A stretch of DNA of 64,000 nt from Pseudomonas synxantha BG33R (GCF_000263715.2 NZ_CM001514.1:1474936-1538935); one strand, 5' to 3'. Numbered from the stretch's first letter, positions 41,095-51,396 are shown. Program-made: numbers and translations. Notes: generated by a model not told the origin, from the sequence alone.

Positions 41095-41118
41095 AACCCG
41101 CTAAGGCGGGTTTTTTTA
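41095..41118 (+). terminator. Terminator before the tape-measure gene
   Basis: AACCCGC-TAAG-GCGGGTT followed by TTTTT. It is followed at once by CGGAGAAAAGT-ATG, the ribosome site of the next gene. Confidence 0.85.
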
Positions 41119-41133
41119 CGCCCGGAGAAAAGT

Positions 41134-44058
41134 ATGACGTCGATTGCCGAGCTTGGGATCAAGGTCGATTCGACCGATGCAACGCAGGCGAGCTCTGACT
41201 TAGACAAGCTTGCTGCCGCAGGGTCCAGGGCGGAAAAGGCAGCCGAAGGTGTATCGAAGGGTGCGGACAAAGCCTCCGCGTCTTTGAAAAAACAGAAAGA
41301 CGAGCTCGCCGATCTTCTTGGAGAAATTAACCCGACAGTAAAAGCTCTTGGCAGACTTGATGAACTGGAAGCGAAGCTCGCGCGGCACAAAGGCGTCGGC
41401 CTGGACGCGTCGACTTTCAGCGAATACCAAGGAAAAATTCAGCAGTCCAGAGAAGCTCTGGGCCGGTTTGATGACTCAATAAATCGTACTGGCAATACTG
41501 CAAAACAAAATGCCGCAGCTCTCAGGATGCTACCTGCACAGTTTTCGGACATTTTCGTTTCGCTGCAGGGCGGTCAAGCGCCGCTGACTGTTTTTCTCCA
41601 GCAAGGCTCGCAAATCAAAGATTCATTTGGCGGGATTGGAGCAGCAACCAAGGCCCTTGGTGGATACATCGGCGGGCTCATAAGCCCTGTCACTATAGCT
41701 GGCGCCGCTCTTGCTGGGCTGGGCCTGGCCTTCTACAGCGCTCAGAAAGAGGCCTCTGATTTCAATAAAGCGCTTTTCTCTGGAGCAGCGAGCACAAGCT
41801 TCACATCAGATGGACTCTCTTCCATCGCTACCGCTGCATCTGTACTGACAGGAAGCTTTTCGCAAGCAAAAGAGGCGGTAATGGCTCTCGCGGGCAGCGG
41901 CCGGCTCAGCGAGAAGCAGTTTGTGAGCCTCGCAAATGCCGCCGCGGCAATAGGTGAAGTTACCGGCAAGAGCGCTGGCGAGGTGGCAGCGTCTCTTGGG
42001 GGCATGGGCGATAACGCAACGAAAGCTGCGCAGAAAATCAGCTCTCAATACGGCCTTCTAACCGCCGCACAATACGAAGCTATCGCAGCGCTCGACGAGC
42101 AGGGCAAGAAGCAAGAAGCGCTCGACTTGCTTGGAGAAACACTTAACACCAATGCCCAGAAGCGTTTGGAGCGTTACAAGCAGTCGCTGTCTGGCGTAGA
42201 GGCCGGATGGGATGCGATCGGCAGCGCAATCAGCAGGGCGTATCGGAATGTCCGGTCCGAGTTGTTCCCGGATGCCAAAAAAGAAATAGAAATCCTTGAA
42301 CGGATCATTAAGACCCGCCAAGACGGGGGCATTGCAGGTGCCATATCTTCCGGTTTGAGCAAGCTGAACTCTGGTCTAGGGCTGGCAGACGGCGAGAATG
42401 ACGACTCCACGGCAGCGCTTCAAAAGCGTCTTGCAGGCCTGAAAGCTATCGCAGCGGCGAGCGAGAAAGCGGCGAAGGATCAGGGGGATGCTGATAGGGC
42501 AGAGCAAGCAAGGATTGACGCTATCGGGAAGTGGGATGCTCGCCAAAAGAGTAACCTAACAGGCCGAGCGAAGCTTGAAAGCGATATCAAAGACGCCAGA
42601 CAGCTTGGCATGGAGGCTGGGCGCTCCGAGGTGGAGATCGAGAAAGAGATTGCAGGGATTCGAGAGAAATTCAATAAAAGTCAGCCTAAAAATGGCGTAG
42701 ACCTCACCTCGTTCAATAGCGCAAAAAACAATCTATCTGACATCGTCAACGACTACAAAAACGCTCAGAAAGAGTTGGACGCGGAGCAGAAGCGCGGCGC
42801 TGTATCGCTAATTGACTATGCCAAGCAGCGGTCAGCCCTGATCAAGCAGGAAAGGGATGACGTAACTGCTGCATACCAGGCTGAGATCGATGCGCTGGAG
42901 GCGGCCAAGGCCAAAAAGGGTACAACCGCGGCGCAGAGCATCCAGATCGATCAGAAGATCGCCGATGCGCGGCAGGGGATGGTCAAGGCGCAGAAGGATG
43001 CAGACAGCCAGCTCAAAGTGCTCTCTTCGAACGAGAAGGGCCGCATTGAGCAGCTAACTGTTGCTTCGCAGGCGTACGTCGAGCAACTGGAGCGGCAACG
43101 CAGAGCGTTGTCACTCACGGGCGACCGAAACGCTTCGGCGGTCGGCATGGGTGACCGAGAGTCAGGCCTGCAGCGCGACCTTGATGCATCGCGTGACAAG
43201 TTCAACGACGAGCGCGCCAAGCTGCTGGATCGACGCAAGACCGCTCCGGACAAGTACAGTAAGGAGGACTACGAGAACGACCTGGACAGTCTTCAGGATG
43301 CCGAGGTTAAGTATCGGGACACTGTAGTCGACAACTACGGAAAGATGTCCGAGGCGCAAGGTGATTGGAGGAAGGGGGCAACCTCTGCCTACCACAACTA
43401 TCTCGAGTCTGCGCGAGATGTCGCAGGGCAAACTCGCAGCCTGTTCACCAACGCTTTCAGCTCCATGGAAGACGCGGTGGCCAGCTTCGTCACCAACGGC
43501 AAGTTTTCGTTCGCTGACTTCACCAAATCGATCCTCGCTGATATGGCGCGGATCGCCACGCGGCAGGCTGCTTCCGGCTTGCTGTCGGGCCTGGCGGGCA
43601 CTGCCATCGGCGCCTGGTTTGGCGGTGGGTCAGCGGCGGGAGCAGGTGCCGGCAGTTTTGGCTCAAGCATCGGCAGCGCTCTTGTAGAAGGGCGAGCATC
43701 TGGCGGCCCGGTTGATCCAAATACCCTGTACGAGGTAAACGAAAAGGGGCCAGAGCTGTTCAGTCAGGGCGGCCGGTCGTACTTGATGACCGGTGCGCAG
43801 GGCGGCAGCGTCACGCCGTTAATGACGGGCGGCAGCTCAATCATGGCTGCGGCCGGCGGTGGCGGAGGTGGAAACACCTACAACTTCCCCGTGTCGGTGT
43901 CCGTGCAAACGGCAGGCGCTGGCGGCAACGCAACGCAGGAAGACACCACGCAGCTCGGCAAGGGTATCCAGCAGGCCGCCAAGACCGAGGCAGAAACCGC
44001 TATTTCCAAAGGGTTGCAACCTGGCGGCTCAATCTGGCGCCTGATCAACGGGAGGTAA
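41134..44058 (+). CDS. Tail tape-measure protein (gpH-like)
   Basis: 974 aa. N-terminal coiled coil, then LRMLPAQFSDIFVSLQGGQAPLTVFLQQGSQIKDSFGG, the TMP_2 signature, hydrophobic stretches at about 160-210, long coiled coils at about 420-720, and the lambda-type C-terminus (SFADFTKSILADMARIATRQAASGLLSGLAG, FSQGGRSYLMTG). Length sets tail length. Confidence 0.93.
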   Translation: MTSIAELGIKVDSTDATQASSDLDKLAAAGSRAEKAAEGVSKGADKASASLKKQKDELADLLGEINPTVKALGRLDELEAKLARHKGVGLDASTFSEYQGKIQQSREALGRFDDSINRTGNTAKQNAAALRMLPAQFSDIFVSLQGGQAPLTVFLQQGSQIKDSFGGIGAATKALGGYIGGLISPVTIAGAALAGLGLAFYSAQKEASDFNKALFSGAASTSFTSDGLSSIATAASVLTGSFSQAKEAVMALAGSGRLSEKQFVSLANAAAAIGEVTGKSAGEVAASLGGMGDNATKAAQKISSQYGLLTAAQYEAIAALDEQGKKQEALDLLGETLNTNAQKRLERYKQSLSGVEAGWDAIGSAISRAYRNVRSELFPDAKKEIEILERIIKTRQDGGIAGAISSGLSKLNSGLGLADGENDDSTAALQKRLAGLKAIAAASEKAAKDQGDADRAEQARIDAIGKWDARQKSNLTGRAKLESDIKDARQLGMEAGRSEVEIEKEIAGIREKFNKSQPKNGVDLTSFNSAKNNLSDIVNDYKNAQKELDAEQKRGAVSLIDYAKQRSALIKQERDDVTAAYQAEIDALEAAKAKKGTTAAQSIQIDQKIADARQGMVKAQKDADSQLKVLSSNEKGRIEQLTVASQAYVEQLERQRRALSLTGDRNASAVGMGDRESGLQRDLDASRDKFNDERAKLLDRRKTAPDKYSKEDYENDLDSLQDAEVKYRDTVVDNYGKMSEAQGDWRKGATSAYHNYLESARDVAGQTRSLFTNAFSSMEDAVASFVTNGKFSFADFTKSILADMARIATRQAASGLLSGLAGTAIGAWFGGGSAAGAGAGSFGSSIGSALVEGRASGGPVDPNTLYEVNEKGPELFSQGGRSYLMTGAQGGSVTPLMTGGSSIMAAAGGGGGGNTYNFPVSVSVQTAGAGGNATQEDTTQLGKGIQQAAKTEAETAISKGLQPGGSIWRLINGR

Positions 44059-44060
44059 CC

Positions 44061-44399
44061 ATGGCGATTGAAACGTTCACTTGGCCCACCCAGCACGGAG
44101 AGGCGCCCGATATCACCTATCGGGTGCGCACCTCCCAGTTTGGGGATGGCTACAAGCAAGAGGTCGGGGATGGGATCAACAATAAGGTCGATGCCTACCC
44201 GATCACCCACACGGGCAATACCGCGACAGCAGCGGCCATGATGGCGTTCTTCGACCGGCATCAGGGTGCGAAGGCCTTCTTGTGGACCACGCCACTTGGC
44301 CAACTCGGCCTGTTCACCTGCAAGAACCCAACCCCTACGCCCATGGGCGGGGGCGTATTCAAAGTGACAGCGACGTTCGAGCGCGCTTTCCATCCGTAA
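44061..44399 (+). CDS. Minor tail protein gpM-like
   Basis: 112 aa. ETFTWPTQHGEAPDITYRVRTSQFGDGYKQEVGDGIN and LFTCKNPTPTPMGGGVFKVTATFER are typical gpM sequences. GGAGG before the ATG. Confidence 0.9.
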   Translation: MAIETFTWPTQHGEAPDITYRVRTSQFGDGYKQEVGDGINNKVDAYPITHTGNTATAAAMMAFFDRHQGAKAFLWTTPLGQLGLFTCKNPTPTPMGGGVFKVTATFERAFHP

Positions 44400-44409
44400 A
44401 GGTCAATCC

Positions 44410-45159
44410 ATGTCGCTGATCAATGCTATCCAGACCCTTGAGCCTGGCAACGAAGTCATGCTGTTCGAACTGGACGGCAGCGATTACGGCGCCGATGTTC
44501 TGCGCTTCCACGGCCATGCGATCCCGCATACACCTGCCGAACTGATCGCCGCCGGCGGCAACGCTGACCAGTTGCCGGCCAAGTCGATTTGGTGGAAGGG
44601 CGAAGAGTACGGTGCCTGGCCCATGCAGTACGAGGGCAGCGAGGCGAATGGCGACGGCACCGCGGTACGGCCCAAGCTTTCGGTCGGCAACGTGAACGGG
44701 CGAATCACCGCGCTTTGCTTGGCCTTCGAGGATCTGCTCGAGTTCAAGCTGACCATTCGCAATACGCTGGCCGAGTTTCTCGATGCCGTGAACTTCGAAG
44801 GCGGCAACCCCGCGGCCGATCCCACTCAGGAATCGATCGAGGTCTGGTATGTCGACCAGAAAACCAACGAGGACGGCGAGACAGTCAGCTGGGACCTGGC
44901 CAGTCCGGGCGATGTCGGCGGCGAGACGATCGGCAGGCAGATGACCACTCTGTGCCACTGGTGCCTGACGGGGGGTTACAGAGGCCCCAATTGCGGATAC
45001 ACGGGACCTTACGTCACGAAGGATGGCGTGGTCACCGACAACCCTGAACTGGATATGTGCGACGCCACCCTGGGCAAGGGATGTATCCCCCGCTTCGGCG
45101 AGGGCAACGCCTACCCATTCGGGGGCTACCCCGCCGTCTCCCTTATAGCCCGGAGCTGA
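44410..45159 (+). CDS. Minor tail protein gpL-like
   Basis: 249 aa. The C-terminal CHWCLTGGYRGPNCGY...MCDATLGKGCIPRFG carries the conserved cysteines that in lambda gpL bind an iron-sulfur cluster. Part of the tail-tip complex. Confidence 0.9.
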   Translation: MSLINAIQTLEPGNEVMLFELDGSDYGADVLRFHGHAIPHTPAELIAAGGNADQLPAKSIWWKGEEYGAWPMQYEGSEANGDGTAVRPKLSVGNVNGRITALCLAFEDLLEFKLTIRNTLAEFLDAVNFEGGNPAADPTQESIEVWYVDQKTNEDGETVSWDLASPGDVGGETIGRQMTTLCHWCLTGGYRGPNCGYTGPYVTKDGVVTDNPELDMCDATLGKGCIPRFGEGNAYPFGGYPAVSLIARS

Positions 45160-45161
45160 CC

Positions 45162-45917
45162 ATGCGCAAACACATCATTGCGGCCATCCAGGCGCATGCG
45201 GCGGCCGAGTACCCGAAAGAGTGCTGCGGCCTGGTGCTGGCCGTAGGCCGAGCGCAGAAGTACTTCCAGTGCCGGAACATCGCAACAGAGCCAAACGAAG
45301 AGTTCAGGCTTGATCCAGAGGACTACGCTGCGGCGGAAGTCCAGGGCGAGGTGATCGGCATCGTTCACTCCCACCCAGACGCCACCAGCCGGCCGTCATC
45401 GCGCGACCTGGCCATGTGCGAGGCTACGGCCTTGCCCTGGCACATCCTGTCATGGCCTGAAGGCGACCTTCGCACCATCACGCCCACCGGCAGCACGCCG
45501 CTGCTCAAGCGACCGTTCGTGCATGGCGCTTGGGACTGTTGGCAGGTCTGCGCTGACTGGTACCAGCGTGAATGGGGACTGGAATTCGAAGCCTTCCAGC
45601 GCACCGAGGGATGGTGGGAGAGTGCAGACAGCACCAGCCTGTACGAGGCGAACTACGCCGCCGCCGGCTTCGAGCAAGTCGACACGCCGCAGCGCGGTGA
45701 CATGATCGTAATGGAGGTAGGTCGCACGGCTCACCCGAACCACGCTGGGATATATCTGGGCACCGAACCGGCTCTGCCTGGTGAGGACTCCGGCGTGTTC
45801 GGCCCTGGGCCCTTCGTCCTGCACCACCTCTATGGCCGGCCATCAGAGGTGATCGTCTACGGCGGCCCTTGGCTTCAGCGAACCCGCTTAATTCTTCGAC
45901 ACAAGGAGGCCCGATGA
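45162..45917 (+). CDS. Tail-tip peptidase gpK-like (JAMM + NlpC/P60)
   Basis: 251 aa. N-terminal JAMM metalloprotease: E20, H69-S-H71-P and S/D near 79-82 (VHSHPDATSRPSSRD). C-terminal NlpC/P60: C126 in GAWDCWQVC, His in PNHAGIYLG. Both domains match lambda gpK. ATG 45162 is chosen since it follows the gpL stop closely and matches the family start. Confidence 0.92.
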   Translation: MRKHIIAAIQAHAAAEYPKECCGLVLAVGRAQKYFQCRNIATEPNEEFRLDPEDYAAAEVQGEVIGIVHSHPDATSRPSSRDLAMCEATALPWHILSWPEGDLRTITPTGSTPLLKRPFVHGAWDCWQVCADWYQREWGLEFEAFQRTEGWWESADSTSLYEANYAAAGFEQVDTPQRGDMIVMEVGRTAHPNHAGIYLGTEPALPGEDSGVFGPGPFVLHHLYGRPSEVIVYGGPWLQRTRLILRHKEAR

Positions 45918-46495
45918 GCGCCATCGTTTATTCGCCGATGACCACCATTAAGCTGTCCGGCTCGCTGGCTCAAAAATTCGGCAGGCTGCACCGGCGCCAG
46001 GTCGGGTCTGGCGACACTTGGGAGGTATTCCGGGCGCTGAAGGCCACGATTGACGGATTCGAGGCCGAGATTCGCCGCCTCGACCGCCTGGGCCTTCGCT
46101 TCGCCATCTTCCGCAATCGAAAGAACGCTGGCCTGGACCAGTTCGGCATGGGTGGTACTAAGGAAGTTAGGATTGTTCCAGTAGTTGAGGGCGCGAAGCG
46201 AGCAGGACTGCTACAGACGGTTCTCGGCGTCATCCTGATTGCCATGAGCACCATAACCAACGGCGCGACCCTGGCGCCGGGTATCGCGCTCACTGCCGGC
46301 GGCGTGATCCAGATGCTCAGCCCACAGGCTGCAGGCCTCAAGCAGAGTGCTTCGCCTGAAAACATGCCCAGCTACGCATTTGGCAGCGCCAAGAACACCA
46401 CGGCCAGCGGCAACCCTGTCCCGATCTGCATCGGTGAGCGGCGGTGGGGCGGGGCAATCATCTCGGCATCGATCTACGCCGAAGACAAGACATAA
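45914..46495 (+). CDS. Tail assembly protein gpI-like
   Basis: 193 aa. MTTIKLSGSLAQKFGRLHRRQ start, hydrophobic GLLQTVLGVILIAMSTIT, and SYAFGSAKNTTASGNPVPICIGERRWGGAIISASIYAE end are gpI features. ATGA overlap with gpK. Confidence 0.9.
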   Translation: MSAIVYSPMTTIKLSGSLAQKFGRLHRRQVGSGDTWEVFRALKATIDGFEAEIRRLDRLGLRFAIFRNRKNAGLDQFGMGGTKEVRIVPVVEGAKRAGLLQTVLGVILIAMSTITNGATLAPGIALTAGGVIQMLSPQAAGLKQSASPENMPSYAFGSAKNTTASGNPVPICIGERRWGGAIISASIYAEDKT

Positions 46496-46511
46496 CCACG
46501 ACGCATCGAGC

Positions 46512-46538
46512 AAGCCGGCCATGAGCCGGTTTTTTATT
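46512..46538 (+). terminator. Terminator before the host-specificity gene
   Basis: CCGGC-CATGA-GCCGG then TTTTTTATTGCC, running into CTGGAGGAAAGC-ATG of the next gene. Confidence 0.8.
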
Positions 46539-46552
46539 GCCTGGAGGAAAGC

Positions 46553-49500
46553 ATGGGCGCAGCACAGAAGCTGGATATTCACGGCGCCAAAGGTGGCGAG
46601 AGCAAGCCAAAGGCACCTGTAGAGGCTCCCGACAGCCTACGCTCCACCAACGTGGCCAAGATCCTGATCGCCGTGGGCGAGGGTGAATTCGACGGCACAC
46701 CAACCGCGCGCGATATCTTCCTCGACAACACCCCGATCCAAGATGCCAGCGGCAATTTCAACTTCAACAACGTCAAGTGGGACTGGCGGCCGGGCTCTGT
46801 TGAGCAGACCTATATTCCAGGCATTCCGTCTGTCGACAACGAGACCTCTCTGAATATTGAGCTGCGCAGCGGTGCGCCATGGGTCCAGTCACTGACCAAC
46901 CTTCAGCTTTCAGCCGCCCGTATCCGCCTTGCCACACCTCGTCTTGCGAGCCAGGACGCCGAAAACAACATTAACGGCTACCGTATCGAGTATGCGGTCG
47001 ATGTGGCAACCGATGGCGGCGCGTATCAGGAGGTTCTGGTGGGCGCCATGGATGGCAAAACCACCACCCGCTACGAGCGGTCTCTGCGTATTGATCTGCC
47101 ACCGGCTACCAGCGGCTGGCTGATCCGCGTTCGACGCCTCACGCCAAACTCCCAGAACACCGACAAGATAGCCGACAGCCTATTCATAGCTGGCTACACG
47201 CAGGTGATCGACGCCAAGTTGCGCTACCCAAACACGGCGCTGCTGTTCGTCGAGTTCGACGCCGAGCAGTTCACCAACATCCCGGCCGTGACCGTGAAGT
47301 GCAAGGCCCGCCGCTGGCAGGTGCCGAGCAACTACGACTCGGTGGCCCGCACCTACTCTGGCGCCTGGGATGGCACCATGAAGGAGGCCTGGACCAATAA
47401 CCCGGCCTGGATCACCTACGGGATCTGCACCCAGGACCGTTTCGGTCTGGGCCGCCGCATCAAGCCGTGGATGGTGGATAAGTGGGAGCTGTATCGCATT
47501 GCACAGTACTGCGACCAGATGGTGCCGAATGGTGCCGACGGCGTGGAGCCACGCTTTCTGTGCGACATGAACCTGCAGGGCAAGGCCGACGCCTGGTCGC
47601 TGTTGCGCGACATCGCCGGCATCTATCGCGGGATGACGTACTGGGCCCAGGGCCAATTAGTCATGCAGGCCGATATGCCTCGGGCGCAGGACATCGATTA
47701 CGTCTTCACCCGGTCCAACGTCATCGACGGCAAGATCTCCTACGGCAGCGCCTCGGCGAAGACCCGCTTCACTCGCTGCCTGGTCAGCTACGACAACCCA
47801 CTCAACAACTACGACACTGACGTCACGGTCTACTCCGACCTGCCACTCCAGCGCCGCCTGGGCGACAAGCCGACGGAGATCAGTGCCATCGGTTGCACTC
47901 GGGCATCAGAAGCCCAGCGCCGCGCCAAGTGGTTGGTACTGAGCAACAACCAGGACCGCACCATTAGCTTCAGGACGGGCATGGAAGGGCGCATTCCGCT
48001 GCCAGGCTTCATTATCCCTGTCGCCGACTCGCTGCTGGCGGGCCGGGAGATCGGCGGGCGCATTGCGGCAGCGGCGGGGAAGGTCATCACCCTGGACCGC
48101 GACACCCTGGCCAAGGCCGGCGACCGGCTTGTGATCAACCTACCCGGCGGGCGAGCGGAAGGGCGCACAGTGGAGAGCGTGAACGGCCGCAACGTAACCG
48201 TTACCGTCGCCTACAGCGAGGCACCGGCCGCACAGCTGCAGTGGGCAATCGACGCTGACGACCTGGCAATCCCTCTATATAGAGTTATGAGGACCGCTCG
48301 GACGCCTGAGGGCGATTACGACATTAGCGCTTTGCAGTACGAGCCAAGCAAGTTCGCTAGCATCGACACGGGCGCACGCCTGGAAGAACGCCCGATCAGC
48401 GTCATTCCTATTACTGTCGTTCCGGCGCCCGCCAGCGTCACCATCACTTCGAACGTATCGATCGACCAGGGCATAGCCATTAGCACCATGAACATCTCAT
48501 GGCCCGCTGTTGCTGGCGCCGTCGCCTATGACGTGGAGTGGCGCAAGGACAGCGGCAACTGGTTCAAGGTGCAGCGCACGGGCTCGACAAGCGTCGACGT
48601 CACCGGCATCTACTCGGGCGCCTATATCGCCCGTGTGCGTTCGGTGAGTGCCTTCGAAATTTCTTCGATCTGGAAGAACTCTAGCCTGACCAACCTTGAA
48701 GGCAAGACAGGCCTGCCACCGGCGGTGTCGTCCCTCACCACTAAAGGCGAACTGTTCGGGATCAGTATCAAGTGGGGCTTCCCTGCTGGCGCCGAGGATA
48801 CCCAGCGGACAGAGCTGTGGTATGGACCAGCGAACAACCTGGAGGCGGCGACGAAGCTGGCCGACCTCGCATACCCGCAGGCCGACTACCGTATGCAGTC
48901 GCTTCTGTCAGGGGCAACGCTGTTCTTCTGGGCGCGCCTGGTGGATCGCACCGGGAACATTGGCCCGTTCTATCCGACCGTAAACGGAGTGATGGGCCAG
49001 TCTGTTTCGGACGCTTGGCCGCTCCTTGAGCAGGTCAAGGGGCAGATTGATGAATCATCGCTGGCTCCAGCCCTCAATGGACGCATCAATCTGATCGACG
49101 GCGATGGGCCTGGGTCTGTGAACGCTCGAAATGAGCAGCTTAGAAAGGATCTAGAGGCGCAAATCAAGCCATATGTTGATGCGCTGTTGTGGGATGCAGC
49201 AAAGGCTTACGCCAAGGGTGACATCGTTCGTCAGGGAAACAAGCTGTACCAAGCCCTCGCGGCTAACACTGGCTCTCAGCCGCCCAGCGCAAACTGGAAA
49301 GACGTCGGCGACATCCTCACTGATGCGAACGCTTTGGCCATACGGGTTGATAACCTCGACCAGGAAATCAACGTAGTTGATGGAAAGGTGATTGCCACTC
49401 AGGAGCAGCTTAACCAGCTCCAGACAAAGGTAAATGACCCGGTAACTGGCCTGGCGGCTACGGCAAATAACGTTACCCAAGTGAATCAGCGAGTAGACAA

Positions 49501-50389
49501 CGTCGATGACAAGCTGACCGCGCAGACAGAGCGAATTGACGGTGTGTACGCTGAAATCAATGCGCCTATGGCTGGTTCTGAGAATGACCTGGCTGGCGGA
49601 ACGCAGGGCTATGCGGGCGTTTGGTCTATCCAGTCTGCCATTACCGATGGTGACTACGCCCAGGGCAAGCTCACTCAAACTGTCGAAGCTCAGGTCATCA
49701 AAAACTACGCCACATATGAGGAGACAACGACCGCGCTCGTCAATCAGCAGACTGCTACGACCAACCAAGTAACGGCTCTTCGCTCCGATTTTGACGGGAA
49801 CAAAGCCACCGTACAGACGCAGATTAAGACGGTATCCGATCAGGCGTCAGCCACCGCAAGCCAGACCACTCAGCTGCAAACAACCGTTAACGGCCACACC
49901 CAGCAGTTCCAGCAACAAGCAAGCATCAACCAAGACGTAAACGGAAAGATCACCGGCACCTACTCGTTGCGGTTCAAGTTCGACGTGAACGGTTCGCCTT
50001 ACTCAACCGGGGTAGGATTTGGCATTGAAACCGGTGATAACGGTCAAGTTACTTCACGCTTCGTTATCCAAGCCGACCAGTTTGCAATCTACAACGGCGC
50101 GGTAGGGGCGGCAGGGTCAAGCGTGCCATTCGCGGTGAACGGGACAGAAACCTACATCAAGTCGGCATTCATCCAGGATGGGACGATCACCAATGCGAAG
50201 ATTGGGGCCTACATCAGCTCGACCAACTACATCGCCGGACAGCAGGGTTGGATCCTGAACAAAGATGGAACCGTCGAAATCAACGGGGTGGTGCCAGGCC
50301 AGGGAAGATTAATGATGACAAATCGGTCGCTGCGCTTCTGGGACGCTAACGGTGTGAAGCGAGTACAGCTAGGGGATCAAACAGAATGA
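46553..50389 (+). CDS. Host-specificity tail-tip protein gpJ-like
   Basis: 1278 aa. N-terminal KGGESKPKAPVEAPDSLRSTNVAKILIAVGEGEF and the tail-tip hub core, fibronectin-III-like repeats around 620-720, then a coiled region and a DUF1983-like C-terminus (about 1120-1278; NGKITGTYSLRFKFDVNG, FAVNGTETYIKSAFIQDGTITNAKIG). It contacts the host receptor. GGAGG-like site upstream. Confidence 0.92.
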   Translation: MGAAQKLDIHGAKGGESKPKAPVEAPDSLRSTNVAKILIAVGEGEFDGTPTARDIFLDNTPIQDASGNFNFNNVKWDWRPGSVEQTYIPGIPSVDNETSLNIELRSGAPWVQSLTNLQLSAARIRLATPRLASQDAENNINGYRIEYAVDVATDGGAYQEVLVGAMDGKTTTRYERSLRIDLPPATSGWLIRVRRLTPNSQNTDKIADSLFIAGYTQVIDAKLRYPNTALLFVEFDAEQFTNIPAVTVKCKARRWQVPSNYDSVARTYSGAWDGTMKEAWTNNPAWITYGICTQDRFGLGRRIKPWMVDKWELYRIAQYCDQMVPNGADGVEPRFLCDMNLQGKADAWSLLRDIAGIYRGMTYWAQGQLVMQADMPRAQDIDYVFTRSNVIDGKISYGSASAKTRFTRCLVSYDNPLNNYDTDVTVYSDLPLQRRLGDKPTEISAIGCTRASEAQRRAKWLVLSNNQDRTISFRTGMEGRIPLPGFIIPVADSLLAGREIGGRIAAAAGKVITLDRDTLAKAGDRLVINLPGGRAEGRTVESVNGRNVTVTVAYSEAPAAQLQWAIDADDLAIPLYRVMRTARTPEGDYDISALQYEPSKFASIDTGARLEERPISVIPITVVPAPASVTITSNVSIDQGIAISTMNISWPAVAGAVAYDVEWRKDSGNWFKVQRTGSTSVDVTGIYSGAYIARVRSVSAFEISSIWKNSSLTNLEGKTGLPPAVSSLTTKGELFGISIKWGFPAGAEDTQRTELWYGPANNLEAATKLADLAYPQADYRMQSLLSGATLFFWARLVDRTGNIGPFYPTVNGVMGQSVSDAWPLLEQVKGQIDESSLAPALNGRINLIDGDGPGSVNARNEQLRKDLEAQIKPYVDALLWDAAKAYAKGDIVRQGNKLYQALAANTGSQPPSANWKDVGDILTDANALAIRVDNLDQEINVVDGKVIATQEQLNQLQTKVNDPVTGLAATANNVTQVNQRVDNVDDKLTAQTERIDGVYAEINAPMAGSENDLAGGTQGYAGVWSIQSAITDGDYAQGKLTQTVEAQVIKNYATYEETTTALVNQQTATTNQVTALRSDFDGNKATVQTQIKTVSDQASATASQTTQLQTTVNGHTQQFQQQASINQDVNGKITGTYSLRFKFDVNGSPYSTGVGFGIETGDNGQVTSRFVIQADQFAIYNGAVGAAGSSVPFAVNGTETYIKSAFIQDGTITNAKIGAYISSTNYIAGQQGWILNKDGTVEINGVVPGQGRLMMTNRSLRFWDANGVKRVQLGDQTE

Positions 50390-50721
50390 GCTCAGGTCTA
50401 AGAATGTGGTCCTCTAACGGAACACTAGAGTTTGATACAAGCCTATCTACATATCGCATTGTTCTATCAGTGCTTGTGTCTTATTCGCCAGGATCATCAG
50501 GACCAAGAACCAGAACATTTGCCGCGCCTAATTGCAATGTAAATAATGCAATTTGTTTCTTGCTGCCAATTAACAACGATACCTCACAGGTGTCGTCTAA
50601 CAATCAGCTTGAATGTGAAATGGGAACGAACGAGGTGTATGTCAGGAATTTCCTTGCCGCTAGGCCAAGCGATTCTGTTTCTACTGCAACCATGCGTCTC
50701 ATCGTCGCAAGGTGGGCGTGA
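50386..50721 (+). CDS. Tail-tip accessory protein with GLRMW domain
   Basis: 111 aa. Starts MSSGLRMWSSNGTLEFDTSLSTYRIV; beta-rich. Similar to segments of the next protein (YGLRMWGADGKQIFDS). Marked A+T-rich composition. ATGA overlap with gpJ. Confidence 0.65.
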   Translation: MSSGLRMWSSNGTLEFDTSLSTYRIVLSVLVSYSPGSSGPRTRTFAAPNCNVNNAICFLLPINNDTSQVSSNNQLECEMGTNEVYVRNFLAARPSDSVSTATMRLIVARWA

Positions 50722-51368
50722 TGAGTTACGGGTTGCAAGTGGTAAATGATTCTGGGGCTATATCCCTCGACTCTGAATATGCAAGGTTGTGCGTTTTTCA
50801 TAAAGGCACCTATAACTCGGGGACGTCTGTTGTCTTTCAGAACGTAGTCGACACGCAGGAGCCACCGCTTGTTTTTATCAGGCCGCCGAATAATGGCTCA
50901 CTGATTCAGCTGGGCGTTCTTCTTGAAGGTTCAGCGGGGGCATGGACGGGCGCTACCGTGACATCGGGACAAGTTCACTCTGGAAGCCTATTCGTAGCGG
51001 CCTTTTCATCTAAGCCCCTCGCTACATATGGGTTGAGGATGTGGGGCGCTGATGGCAAGCAGATATTTGACTCTGCTACACAGGCGGCTGTGTTTACGAG
51101 AGCCCTTCAGAATTGGACCTATACACATACAACCTATAGCACTCAGGGACTACCGACGAATTGGTACTCTGTTCCAATGAGTTATCAGCTTGGTGATTAT
51201 TTAATGGTGAACAACGGCAGAATGCCAATGATGGCGGGAAATAATGAGTCCAGAGCAACAGGGCTGCGATATGATTTTCCGGCCGGGCTTATCAGATTTA
51301 GCGTCACTACCGTGACAAACCCAACATACTTTTCGCTCGCTGCGGTATTTGGGAAGCTGGCTGTTTAA
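50721..51368 (+). CDS. Tail-tip accessory protein, two GL-x-x-W/N-type units
   Basis: 215 aa. N-terminal YGLQVVNDSGAISLDSEYAR and a second copy YGLRMWGADGKQIFDSATQA near 109-128 suggest a duplicated beta unit (DUF6453-like). C-terminal part is Tyr/Asn-rich, as in receptor-facing proteins. TGATG overlap; A+T-rich. Confidence 0.65.
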   Translation: MSYGLQVVNDSGAISLDSEYARLCVFHKGTYNSGTSVVFQNVVDTQEPPLVFIRPPNNGSLIQLGVLLEGSAGAWTGATVTSGQVHSGSLFVAAFSSKPLATYGLRMWGADGKQIFDSATQAAVFTRALQNWTYTHTTYSTQGLPTNWYSVPMSYQLGDYLMVNNGRMPMMAGNNESRATGLRYDFPAGLIRFSVTTVTNPTYFSLAAVFGKLAV

Positions 51369-51396
51369 TTGTCTTTTAAAATAGGGGTTTAATTTA

